64,000 nucleotides of DNA. It comes from Flavobacterium sp. NRK1 (GTDB lineage: Bacteria; Bacteroidota; Bacteroidia; Flavobacteriales; Flavobacteriaceae). Shown piece after piece: positions 51,493-58,629 of the stretch. Numbering within the stretch: position 1 is the first letter of the stretch; each line of letters opens with the position of its first letter. Location: the NCBI RefSeq assembly GCF_024054175.1, contig NZ_JAMXLA010000001.1:2259165-2323164 (forward strand), given 5' to 3'. The notes beneath the pieces were generated by a model. It was not told the DNA's origin. It worked only from the letters and a program-made list of their open reading frames with translations, and searched no databases. Both the position numbers and the translations under genes were made by a program.

Positions 51493-51777
51493 TTAAAGGC
51501 GTATTCCGGGAGGAAGCATCTCTTTATATTTTGGATTTTTTTTAAAAAAAGCGGCTACTTTCGGATGCGTAGGAACAACTCTCAGCCTTTTTTCTTCGGC
51601 AATATCGAGTATGTTTTTTATAAATTCAGATAAAAGCTCTTCATTATCAAAGTCATCCGGTAAGTTTACCCTGGTAAGAAATAATTTTCTTTCCTGGGCA
51701 GAATATTCTATTGAGAGCATTTTGTCATCTACGATGGTTTCAAATTGTCTTGAGAATTCGTTGTCTTTTATTTCCAT
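51493..51777 (-). CDS. Small GNAT-related acetyltransferase (YidJ/Gtn-like)
   Basis: This 94-residue protein is of the short GNAT-like type (PF14542): [20 protein letters not shown], then a helical stretch and [20 protein letters not shown], the conserved C-terminal block with a V-P-x-H/C-P-x-V-x-x-F signature. Members bind acetyl-CoA; the natural substrate is unknown. It starts 2 bases after the pirin stop and ends 23 before the SDR start, so it belongs to their operon. Confidence 0.85.
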   Translation of the reverse strand: MEIKDNEFSRQFETIVDDKMLSIEYSAQERKLFLTRVNLPDDFDNEELLSEFIKNILDIAEEKRLRVVPTHPKVAAFFKKNPKYKEMLPPGIRL

Positions 51778-51779
51778 AG

Positions 51780-52505
51780 CTAATCTTTAAACTTCATTGG
51801 TATTTCTATAATCAATATTTTGGCAGTCGATTTTGTTACTATTTCAACACTGTTAAATTCTATAATGCCATAGGCATCGCGTTCATTTACCGTTTGTCCA
51901 TTAATTTCGATCTGTCCTTCGATAAGAAAAAGGTAAAGGCCATTTTCAGGTATTTTAACCTCATAATGTATAATCTGTCCGGCATCAAAAACACCAAGGG
52001 AAAGAAATGCCTGCTGGTGAATCCATAAAGCATTACCATCATTTTTGTCTTCAGGTGATACAATATTTACAAGGCTGTTGCGATTGTTTTCAAGATCAAA
52101 AGCCTTTTGGTCATATCTTGGCTGTACATCTTCTTTTTCAGGAAAAATCCATAGTTGTAATGTCTTGGCCTGTTCAGTTTGGCTGGCATTCATTTCACTG
52201 TGCTGAATACCCGTTCCGGCACTCATAACCTGTACTTCGCCAAAGCGCACAGTTGCCTGGTTGCCCATGCTGTCACGATGGGTAAGGCCCCCTTCAAGCG
52301 GAATGGTAATAATTTCCATATTGTCATGCGGATGGGTGCCAAACCCCATTCCGGCAGCTATTGTATCGTCATTTAATACCCTCAGCATGCCGAACTGCAC
52401 TAAGTCAGGATTGTAATATGGACCAAAGGAAAATGAGAAATTAGCCTGTAGCCAACCATGATTTGCAGTGCCTCTTTGGTTTTTAGGAAAAAGTCGTGTC
52501 TTCAT
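51780..52505 (-). CDS. Pirin-family protein (YhaK-like)
   Basis: This 241-residue cupin-fold protein has the pirin N-terminal domain. The metal-site motif is in GFGTHPHDNMEIITIPLEGG, with another His-containing patch at GTGIQHSEMN. The HxH...H...E metal ligands are present. Bacterial pirins act as redox sensors or quercetinases. I start at ATG 52505; an ATG at 52529 is possible but the residues between are not conserved-looking. It is the first gene of the run pirin-GNAT-SDR-methyltransferase. The 117 bases to the divergent hydrolase gene must hold both promoters; none matches consensus well. Confidence 0.9.
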   Translation of the reverse strand: MKTRLFPKNQRGTANHGWLQANFSFSFGPYYNPDLVQFGMLRVLNDDTIAAGMGFGTHPHDNMEIITIPLEGGLTHRDSMGNQATVRFGEVQVMSAGTGIQHSEMNASQTEQAKTLQLWIFPEKEDVQPRYDQKAFDLENNRNSLVNIVSPEDKNDGNALWIHQQAFLSLGVFDAGQIIHYEVKIPENGLYLFLIEGQIEINGQTVNERDAYGIIEFNSVEIVTKSTAKILIIEIPMKFKD

Positions 52506-52622
52506 AACATATTGATAAATTAAAATCATTACGCCTATGATTTTGAGCGAAAAACTTTAATTTTATACAAATTTCGGAATAAAAATTGATTATACAGCTC
52601 TTAAAGCGTTAAAACACAGCAA

Positions 52623-53285
52623 ATGGACAAAATACCTGTTTATTTTATGCCCGGCCTGGCGGCAAGTCCTAAAATATTTGAAAATATAAAATTGCCGGAA
52701 GACAGGTTTGAAATGTTTTATTTAGAATGGTGTTTGCCTTTGGATGATGAGTCTATTGGAGGTTATGCTAAACGGATTGCTGCAAACATTAAACATGATA
52801 ATCCTGTATTGATTGGTGTTTCTTTTGGAGGGATATTGGTACAGGAAATAGCGGCTATTATAAAAGCCAGAAAAGTAATTATAATATCTAGCGTAAAGTG
52901 CAATACGGAATTTCCTAGAAGAATGCGCTTTGCAAAAATGACAAGGGCTTACCGCATCTTTCCTACCGGAATGATGCAGAATGTTGACTGGCTTGCAAAA
53001 ATAGCTGTGGGTAATAATATGATAACAAGGCGACTTAACCTTTATGAAAAATTTCTTTCAATAAGGGATAAGAAATACCTTGACTGGGCGTTAAAAACTA
53101 TTATATTGTGGGATAGAACCCTACCCGATGAAACGGTAGTACATATACATGGAGATGCCGATGAGGTTTTTCCTGTAAAGTATATAAAGAATTACATACC
53201 TGTAAAAGGAGGTACTCATATCATGATAATCAATAAAGCTAAATGGCTTAATGAAAATCTGCCGAGTATTATTTTAAAAGAATAA
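52623..53285 (+). CDS. Alpha/beta hydrolase
   Basis: This 220-residue protein shows the nucleophile elbow GVSFGG (Ser at about residue 74), strands before it and the later HGDADEVFP and GGTHIM regions that supply acid and His of the triad. No signal peptide is present. The fold matches small esterase-like hydrolases, and its substrate is unknown. It ends 22 bases before a lytic transglycosylase gene and is probably co-transcribed with it. Confidence 0.87.
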   Translation: MDKIPVYFMPGLAASPKIFENIKLPEDRFEMFYLEWCLPLDDESIGGYAKRIAANIKHDNPVLIGVSFGGILVQEIAAIIKARKVIIISSVKCNTEFPRRMRFAKMTRAYRIFPTGMMQNVDWLAKIAVGNNMITRRLNLYEKFLSIRDKKYLDWALKTIILWDRTLPDETVVHIHGDADEVFPVKYIKNYIPVKGGTHIMIINKAKWLNENLPSIILKE

Positions 53286-53307
53286 AGGAAAATTAAAAAT
53301 AGAAACA

Positions 53308-54198
53308 ATGGAACTGATTAAAAAAACAGGAATTATCGCTTCGGTGATACTAATGAGCGGGATGCTTGTGCGTACTGCGTACAATAAAACAGAGGAGAAG
53401 GAAACTGTAAAGAAAGAAAACCATTTTCCTGCCAATATAGATTTTGCGGGTGAAAAAACCCCTTTAACCATATCAGACGTACGTGAGCGTTTTGACAGGG
53501 AGCTGCTTGTAAATGCTAATCTGGATGCTACGACAAGAATTATAATTAAACGTGCTAATCGTGCCTTTCCGGTAATTGAACCTATTTTAAAGCGTTATGG
53601 TGTGCCCGACGATTTTAAATACCTTGCGGTAATAGAAAGCGGACTTGTAAATGCAGTGTCTCCTGCAGGAGCAAGGGGTGTATGGCAATTTATGCCTGAT
53701 ACGGGTAAAGAACGCGGACTGGAAATAAATGATGTGGTAGATGAACGTTATCATCTTGAAAAATCTACTGAGGCTGCCTGCCGCTATCTTCTTGATGCTT
53801 ATAAAAAATTTGGATCATGGACGCTTGCTGCTGCTTCTTATAATGGTGGTGTAACCGGTGTTAACAGGCAGATTACTTTTCAGGGAGTTGATAATTATTA
53901 TGACCTGCTTTTAACCGACGAAACTTCGCGCTATGTTTTCAGGATACTGGCACTTAAAGAAATCATGCAGCACCCGGTACAATATGATTTCGCAATGATG
54001 CCTCAGGATCTGTATCAGATATTGCCGGTTAAAAAGGTAATAGTTAATTCTTCTATACCTGATCTTGCAGTATTTGCTAAAGAACAGGGTATTAATTATA
54101 AAATACTGAAAATTCATAACCCATGGCTAAGGGATAGAAAGCTGGATGTAGCTGAAGGAAAAACCTATACAATAGATATTCCAACTCAGGGCTATTAG
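53308..54198 (+). CDS. Lytic transglycosylase (MltD-like SLT domain)
   Basis: This 296-residue protein has an N-terminal signal or anchor (about 7-24). A GH23/SLT domain covers about 85-230: catalytic Glu E110 in YLAVIESGL, then SPAGARGVWQFMPDTG and AAASYNGG. It cuts peptidoglycan glycan strands to 1,6-anhydro products. The C-terminal about 60 residues (about 235-296) may be a LysM-like or binding region but no clear LysM is seen. It is the last gene of a two-gene transcript with a strong terminator. Confidence 0.92.
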   Translation: MELIKKTGIIASVILMSGMLVRTAYNKTEEKETVKKENHFPANIDFAGEKTPLTISDVRERFDRELLVNANLDATTRIIIKRANRAFPVIEPILKRYGVPDDFKYLAVIESGLVNAVSPAGARGVWQFMPDTGKERGLEINDVVDERYHLEKSTEAACRYLLDAYKKFGSWTLAAASYNGGVTGVNRQITFQGVDNYYDLLLTDETSRYVFRILALKEIMQHPVQYDFAMMPQDLYQILPVKKVIVNSSIPDLAVFAKEQGINYKILKIHNPWLRDRKLDVAEGKTYTIDIPTQGY

Positions 54199-54215
54199 TT
54201 TAAAATAAAACCATT

Positions 54216-54245
54216 AAAAAATCCGCTTCTAAAAGCGGATTTTTC
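54216..54245 (+). terminator. Terminator of the lytic transglycosylase gene
   Basis: AAAAATCCGCTT and AAGCGGATTTTT pair around a short loop (54216-54244), 18 bases past the stop. Confidence 0.85.
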
Positions 54246-54273
54246 GTTGTATAAAATGATGTAAAAAGGGGTA

Positions 54274-54978
54274 TTAGTCTGTATTAGCATGCTCTTTTTT
54301 GGCATCGTGGCTTGCTATTATTGTAGATAATCCATCTAAAAAAGAATTGTAGTTTAAAGCTAATGATTTTTGACTTTGCTCTTTAGCTACAGGTTTTGTA
54401 AATACACCGCATCTGCGTATATCTACAATTTTTCGATCGGCATCAAGAAAATAGGAGGTAGGGAAGCCTAAAGTGTGTTTAAGGGCAGCTACTGTCCGTG
54501 CATCGGTTTTATAATATTCATGGGCATAGCACACTGTTATTTTATGGCTAAACCTGCGTTTTAGCTTTTTCATCTTGTCTTTACGGTCCCAAAACAGTAC
54601 CACAATTTTAACGTCTTTTCCGTATTTACGGGCCAGTTTATTCAGTGCCGGTATTTCGCCCTGATTGGGCACACACCATGAAGCGTAAGTAATAAGAAAG
54701 AGTGGTTTTTGTATTGAGCTTAGTTTTAATCTTGAACCAGATGATTTTTTTAAAGTCAGGTTATCAAAAGTAGTACCTATAAGCCTGTGTTGTACCAGTG
54801 AATCAAAAAGGAATTGTCCTCTTTCCACATCTCCTGTCGCAAAAGCCAGGGTGCTTTCTTTTTTGTATTTATAAAAATTAATTTTTATGGCATTAGAAAA
54901 GTAGAGGCTATCTGCAATCTGGCAGTTAGCTATAAAAGGAAAGAGAATAATTATTGTAAGGCGAAATAAATAACTCAT
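54274..54978 (-). CDS. TlpA-like thioredoxin-fold protein with a single active-site cysteine
   Basis: This 234-residue envelope protein has an N-terminal signal (about 1-19; C19 in IANCQ may be lipidated). A TlpA/AhpC-like thioredoxin fold covers about 75-225. The usual WCxxC is WCVPN: the first cysteine C102 is kept and the second is replaced by Asn105. Classic disulphide reduction needs both, so this protein probably cannot do the standard two-cysteine cycle; single-Cys forms may act on mixed disulphides or as peroxidase or binding proteins. It stands alone on the minus strand. Confidence 0.83.
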   Translation of the reverse strand: MSYLFRLTIIILFPFIANCQIADSLYFSNAIKINFYKYKKESTLAFATGDVERGQFLFDSLVQHRLIGTTFDNLTLKKSSGSRLKLSSIQKPLFLITYASWCVPNQGEIPALNKLARKYGKDVKIVVLFWDRKDKMKKLKRRFSHKITVCYAHEYYKTDARTVAALKHTLGFPTSYFLDADRKIVDIRRCGVFTKPVAKEQSQKSLALNYNSFLDGLSTIIASHDAKKEHANTD

Positions 54979-55075
54979 CTTTTTAGTTAAATTGATGAGT
55001 AAATTTAGTTAAATTTTTTAAAAATATTAAAGTAAATTAATTAAATATACTTTAAGAAAAGGTTGTGCCTTAAAA

Positions 55076-55393
55076 TTATATTCCGTCTATGAATTTTTTA
55101 GCTTTACGACCAACAAATCTACGTCCGGGATTATCACCAGCTATCCACTCGTCAATACTAAAAAGATCAAAAAGTCCTACTTTAATTAAAGTGGGTATTG
55201 ATGCTTCAAGTTCAAGTTCCACATTTCCGCGTTCTCCTGCATTGTAAAGTTTTATATTATACAGCATAGTAGCTATTGTTCCTGTTTGTACAGATGAACC
55301 ATCTTTTAATTTCACTAAAGGAAGCTGTTGACCTTCAGCAAGTATTTTTTTATTAATAATTGACAGTTCTTTGTTATTGTTTTCTGTTTCCAT
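55076..55393 (-). CDS. Small conserved-looking protein of unknown function
   Basis: This 105-residue soluble protein has no signal. It carries the pattern LPLVKLKDGSSVQTGTIATM, followed by LYNAGERGNVELELE and a C-terminal RRFVGRKAKKFI. I do not recognise a named family. I start at ATG 55393, 2 bases after the quinone oxidoreductase stop; the frame opens further to 55444 but overlaps that gene. It is coupled to the oxidoreductase, so it may assist it, but this rests on position only. Confidence 0.75.
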   Translation of the reverse strand: METENNNKELSIINKKILAEGQQLPLVKLKDGSSVQTGTIATMLYNIKLYNAGERGNVELELEASIPTLIKVGLFDLFSIDEWIAGDNPGRRFVGRKAKKFIDGI

Positions 55394-55395
55394 AA

Positions 55396-56355
55396 CTATA
55401 TTTTTATTACAATGCGGCTGCCTGGATTCTCTTTTTGAGACCATACATTTTCCACATTTTTAAGTTGCTCAATTTCAATATCTATTTTTATTTTTCCTTG
55501 TGCTGCAAGTTGGAATACCTGAGGTAATTCTTCAGACATGTATTTATGAATGTCAGAATATGGAATACTGCCAATGCCGGAACCCAGAAGTTCTATCTGA
55601 GTGCTTCTTAATATGGCAGAAGATAAAGTAATGTTTGCGCCAGCCATGTTGCCGATAGTAACAATTTTTAGCTTACGGGGTTGTAATGTGTTAAATGCCT
55701 TAAGGATGATTTCAATAGTAGTTCCCCATAAGTAATCAAGTACAATATCAATAGGCGTGTTTTTATGTGATTCCTGTATTTGGTTGATAATAGCACTTTC
55801 TTTTTGGCTAAGTGAAATAATCTCATCGGCACCTAAGCTTTTTAGCTCTTCCAGTATTTTTGGATTTCTTCCGGTAACAATTACTTTGGCAGCACCTCTA
55901 AGCTTTGCCATTTGTACGGCAACTTTTCCTGTAAAGCCTGTTGCTCCGTTTATAAGTACGGTCTGCCCCGGCTGAAACCCGGCTCTGTATAATAATGCGG
56001 TATCAGAACCTATAAGTGCATTGGGTAATGCTGAGGCTGTTTCAAAAACGAGATCATCAGGAATTATAGTCCATTTACCTTTTTCTACCAATGCTTTTTC
56101 GGCAAGCATTCCTGTTTTGCCCCATGCGTATATTTTAGTGCCATCATCTAAAATACCGGCACCATCAATACCTATTGTTGTGGGAAATGAGGGGTAAGAG
56201 GTATAGTGTTTCCCCGCCGCTTTCATACGGTCAACATTTTTAAGGGAAAAGGCTTTTACGTTTACTATAACTTCATTTTCGTTATTAGGAATAGGAATAT
56301 CAAAATCTTCAAATTTAGGATTGGTTCCTGCCTGATATAAAACTGCTGCTTTCAT
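55396..56355 (-). CDS. Quinone oxidoreductase / zinc-type alcohol dehydrogenase family protein
   Basis: This 319-residue MDR-family protein has an N-terminal GroES-like domain and a Rossmann domain with the NADPH motif INGATGFTGKVAVQMAKL at about 135-152. The catalytic zinc ligands (Cys/His at the usual places) are missing, so it belongs to the zinc-independent quinone/enone reductase type. It lies upstream of a small gene (2 bases) and downstream of a Crp-like regulator gene; a palindrome lies between. Substrate unknown, possibly reactive quinones or enones. Confidence 0.9.
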   Translation of the reverse strand: MKAAVLYQAGTNPKFEDFDIPIPNNENEVIVNVKAFSLKNVDRMKAAGKHYTSYPSFPTTIGIDGAGILDDGTKIYAWGKTGMLAEKALVEKGKWTIIPDDLVFETASALPNALIGSDTALLYRAGFQPGQTVLINGATGFTGKVAVQMAKLRGAAKVIVTGRNPKILEELKSLGADEIISLSQKESAIINQIQESHKNTPIDIVLDYLWGTTIEIILKAFNTLQPRKLKIVTIGNMAGANITLSSAILRSTQIELLGSGIGSIPYSDIHKYMSEELPQVFQLAAQGKIKIDIEIEQLKNVENVWSQKENPGSRIVIKI

Positions 56356-56404
56356 AATTGTTTAATTTTAAAGCAAAGTTAGATAGCCAATAACTGGTAG
56401 GCGA

Positions 56405-56416
56405 TAACAATTGTTA
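56405..56416. promoter_or_regulatory. 12-base palindrome before the quinone oxidoreductase gene
   Basis: TAACAATTGTTA is a perfect palindrome, 50 bases before the oxidoreductase ATG and 10 bases past the stop of the Crp-like gene. It is a possible operator; the binding protein is unknown but the adjacent regulator is the first candidate. Confidence 0.45.
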
Positions 56417-56426
56417 AGAAATGAAG

Positions 56427-56969
56427 CTACGGTTTTCTGTTTCTTATCCGGCTTAGCGATACAGGGGTAATACCTAAGTAAGACGCTATATAATGCTGAG
56501 GAACACGCTGCAATATTTGCGGATGTTTCTTTAAGAGTTCGTTGTAGCGTTCCTGTGGCTTATTCTTTAAAAAAGAAAGCAGGTGTTTTGAGTAGTAAAA
56601 GAAACGCTCTTTAAACAATTCATCGAAGTATTTTTTAAAATCAGAATCATTTTCAATCAGATCATTGAATTGTTCTTTGCTCATTAACTGCAGCGTGCAG
56701 GGTTCGAGACTTTCCATTGTAAATTCACTGGGTCTGCCTGTTAAGAGGCTTTCCATTGATGCAACACTTTTTCCTTCAAAAAAGAACTGGGTGGTAATCT
56801 CATTACCATTGTGATTAGTCCACATTCTTAAACACCCTGATTTTACAAAGTATATAAACTGCGATTTCTCTCCTTCCTTTAGTAAAATCGTTTTTGCAGG
56901 AATTGTTATCTCTTCCGGATCGTATTTTTGGATCAGGGATAATATATCTATAGATTGAAATGCGGTCAA
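56427..56969 (-). CDS. Crp/Fnr-family transcriptional regulator
   Basis: This 180-residue protein has an N-terminal cyclic-nucleotide-binding-like jelly roll (about 10-120, LLKEGEKSQFIYFVKSGCLR). A short C-terminal helix-turn-helix follows (RVPQHYIASYLGITPVSLSR, about 152-172). It lacks the Fe-S cysteines of Fnr and the full length of Crp, as is common in Bacteroidota; a true ligand is unknown. It lies immediately upstream of the quinone oxidoreductase gene. A -7 box TATATTTG at 56986-56993 (minus) lies near the start. Confidence 0.9.
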   Translation of the reverse strand: MTAFQSIDILSLIQKYDPEEITIPAKTILLKEGEKSQFIYFVKSGCLRMWTNHNGNEITTQFFFEGKSVASMESLLTGRPSEFTMESLEPCTLQLMSKEQFNDLIENDSDFKKYFDELFKERFFYYSKHLLSFLKNKPQERYNELLKKHPQILQRVPQHYIASYLGITPVSLSRIRNRKP

Positions 56970-57000
56970 GTCTTTGTATTTAATTCAAATATACTAAAAA

Positions 57001-57026
57001 CAAGAAACCGCCCTTATGAGGCGGTT
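57001..57026 (-). terminator. Terminator of the GyrI-like gene
   Basis: On the minus strand AACCGCC and GGCGGTT pair around a 7-base loop, followed by a T-rich stretch. It ends about 6 bases past the stop at 57032. Its strength is moderate because the T-run is short. Confidence 0.65.
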
Positions 57027-57031
57027 CAATA

Positions 57032-57493
57032 TTATTTCATGGAAATATAAATATCTACTTCTGCATTGTTAAGATCCTGGCTTTTTTCAGAATAGATCTC
57101 GAAATCATAGCCGTAAGCACGGTTTGCATCATTTTTTTTCCAGATATCACGCCAGGCGTTGGCGATACAATCGGGCATTTGACCTTTTGCTGTAACTATC
57201 TCATATTGCTGTTCGGGGATTGTTATGCTTTCCAACCCTGTAGGTACTGCGGTATTTTCGGTTACCGGGCAGCCAATAAAGTAGGCGTAGGGTTGTGTAT
57301 AATCGCCATCATAATCATAATAAACGGCATAAATGTTATTGTTTAATTTACCTGAGATCTTAGAAGCTACAAAGCTGCCTCCAAACTGCTGCCATAAAGC
57401 ACCGCAGTCTTCCATTGCTTTTTCGTTTTCATTTGTAGTTTTATAGCCTAATGAAATACCTATAAGTTTAATTGCCGGTTTTATGATTGTCAT
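57032..57493 (-). CDS. GyrI-like small-molecule-binding domain protein
   Basis: This 153-residue protein starts MTIIKPAIKLIGISLGYKTT. It has the GyrI-like / effector-binding domain of AraC/BmrR regulators without a DNA-binding part: a two-fold beta-alpha-beta-beta unit ending in DFEIYSEKSQDLNNAEVDIY. Stand-alone GyrI-like proteins bind or break down hydrophobic small molecules; some hydrolyse cyclopropanoid compounds. I start at ATG 57493, the start of the domain. It lies between two terminators. Confidence 0.85.
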   Translation of the reverse strand: MTIIKPAIKLIGISLGYKTTNENEKAMEDCGALWQQFGGSFVASKISGKLNNNIYAVYYDYDGDYTQPYAYFIGCPVTENTAVPTGLESITIPEQQYEIVTAKGQMPDCIANAWRDIWKKNDANRAYGYDFEIYSEKSQDLNNAEVDIYISMK

Positions 57494-57544
57494 TTTTTGA
57501 TTGATTTTATATTTACTTAGTAGCTGTAAAAGTAATAAATAGCA

Positions 57545-57572
57545 TAAAAAAACCGCCCTCATGGGGCGGCTC
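57545..57572 (-). terminator. Terminator of the TPR-protein gene
   Basis: On the minus strand CCGCCC and GGGCGG (57564-57569 and 57553-57558) pair around a 5-base loop and are followed by seven T. Confidence 0.8.
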
Positions 57573-57578
57573 TCGTAA

Positions 57579-58118
57579 TTAATATCTTCTCTGTTGTACC
57601 TGAGGGCCTTTTTTTAGTTGGGCCTTCATCATAGTGATCTGTTCTTTCAACATTCCCTGTTTGTCAAGCTTCTTTGCTTCAATAAGCAGCCTTTCTGCTT
57701 CAATCTTACGGTTCTTACTCATTGCTATACCTGCAAGATTAAGTTTTGCCATTGCAAGATCCTGATCCATATTAAGGCCAAGCTCTACCGCTTTTTTAAG
57801 GTATTTCTCGGCAGCGTTAAGATTGGTTTGCGATAACATTAGTCCGTTAAGGTAATTATAGTAACCCTGTTGTTTGCGCACAAGTGCAGTTTCAGGATTC
57901 TTTATTTTATTAAGAATTTTGGTAGCTCCGTCAAAATCCTGTTTTCTTAGTTTAAGAAAAGCAAGAAGTATATATTCATTTTTAAAATACAATAGTATAA
58001 CCAGTGCGGTAATAAGGAGTAAAAAAATGCCGTTTCCTATGTTGCCTTCTGTAAATTGCCATACGGCTGTGATAACTAATAAAGCTGCAATTGCAAGCTT
58101 GATATTTTTATTAAACAT
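57579..58118 (-). CDS. Membrane-anchored TPR-like protein
   Basis: This 179-residue protein has two N-terminal membrane helices (about 7-22 and 28-45), then helical repeats at about 55-170 with TPR spacing (GYYNYLNGLMLSQTNLNAAE, KAVELGL, LNLAGIAMSKNRKIEAERLL). TPRs hold protein complexes together; the partner is unknown. It shares the roughly 180-base divergent promoter region with rpmH. A promoter with TTG-N23-TACCTTTG lies upstream. Confidence 0.85.
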   Translation of the reverse strand: MFNKNIKLAIAALLVITAVWQFTEGNIGNGIFLLLITALVILLYFKNEYILLAFLKLRKQDFDGATKILNKIKNPETALVRKQQGYYNYLNGLMLSQTNLNAAEKYLKKAVELGLNMDQDLAMAKLNLAGIAMSKNRKIEAERLLIEAKKLDKQGMLKEQITMMKAQLKKGPQVQQRRY

Positions 58119-58142
58119 AATTTTGTTTTATTTTTGCGACTG

Positions 58143-58176
58143 CAAAGGTAAGAAAACCGAATAAAAGGAATTGCAA
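58143..58176 (-). promoter_or_regulatory. Promoter of the TPR-protein gene (TTG-N23-TACCTTTG)
   Basis: On the minus strand TTG (58174-58176) precedes TACCTTTG (58143-58150) by 23 bases, at the edge of the accepted spacing. It lies back to back with the rpmH promoter. Confidence 0.6.
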
Positions 58177-58195
58177 AATATTTTTCAAAAACTAC

Positions 58196-58225
58196 TTGCA
58201 GACAAAAAAAACCTTTGTATATTTG
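58196..58225 (+). promoter_or_regulatory. rpmH promoter (TTG-N19-TATATTTG)
   Basis: TTG (58196-58198) and TATATTTG (58218-58225) are 19 bases apart, an excellent match to the flavobacterial consensus. Transcription would start near 58232, leaving a leader of about 65 bases before rpmH. Confidence 0.78.
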
Positions 58226-58298
58226 CACGCGGTTTTGGAAAGATGGTCTTCCTGATGCCCGAGAAAAGATATTCACTAAGATTTAAAGATACAAAGCA

Positions 58299-58460
58299 AT
58301 GAGCAAGAGAACATTTCAACCATCGAAAAGAAAAAGAAGAAACAAACACGGCTTTATGGAAAGAATGGCTTCTGCCAACGGAAGAAAAGTACTTGCCCGC
58401 AGGAGAGCTAAAGGAAGACATAGATTAACTGTTTCCAGCGAACCAAGACATAAAAAATAA
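58299..58460 (+). CDS. rpmH: 50S ribosomal protein L34
   Basis: This is a short gene of 53 codons. The product starts [19 protein letters not shown] and ends SEPRHKK, with the L34 pattern of closely packed Arg and Lys ([19 protein letters not shown]). L34 is a small basic protein of the large ribosomal subunit. It has a consensus promoter upstream and a strong terminator downstream. The minus-strand frame over it (58185-58421) is a shadow. In many bacteria rpmH lies near dnaA and the origin; here it precedes carB, and no DnaA-box cluster is evident. Confidence 0.96.
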   Translation: MSKRTFQPSKRKRRNKHGFMERMASANGRKVLARRRAKGRHRLTVSSEPRHKK

Positions 58461-58480
58461 TGTTTATATTAAACATACAT

Positions 58481-58516
58481 AAAGGTGTTACTTATTTTTA
58501 GTAACGCCTTTTTTTA
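58481..58516 (+). terminator. rpmH terminator
   Basis: AAAGGTGTTACT (58481-58492) pairs with AGTAACGCCTTT (58500-58511, one G-U wobble), followed by a run of T. Confidence 0.88.
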
Positions 58517-58534
58517 TACCTAATCAAAAATTAG

Positions 58535-58559
58535 CCCCCATTATAAGGGGGATTTTTTT
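58535..58559 (+). terminator. Second hairpin with T-run before carB
   Basis: CCCCC and GGGGG pair around ATTATAA, followed by A and seven T. It backs up the rpmH terminator or could act as an attenuator-like element in the carB leader if transcription starts upstream. A -7-like TAAATTTG (58573-58580) follows. Confidence 0.6.
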
Positions 58560-58629
58560 GAAAATAAAACACTAAATTTGCAAACGCTTCCGCAGGGGAG
58601 TAAATTTTAATACAACTTCAAAGAATACG

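Noticed and set aside
58185-58421. 78-codon minus-strand frame upstream of carB
   Set aside because: It is the reverse of the rpmH gene and its leader; the plus-strand L34 product is unmistakable.
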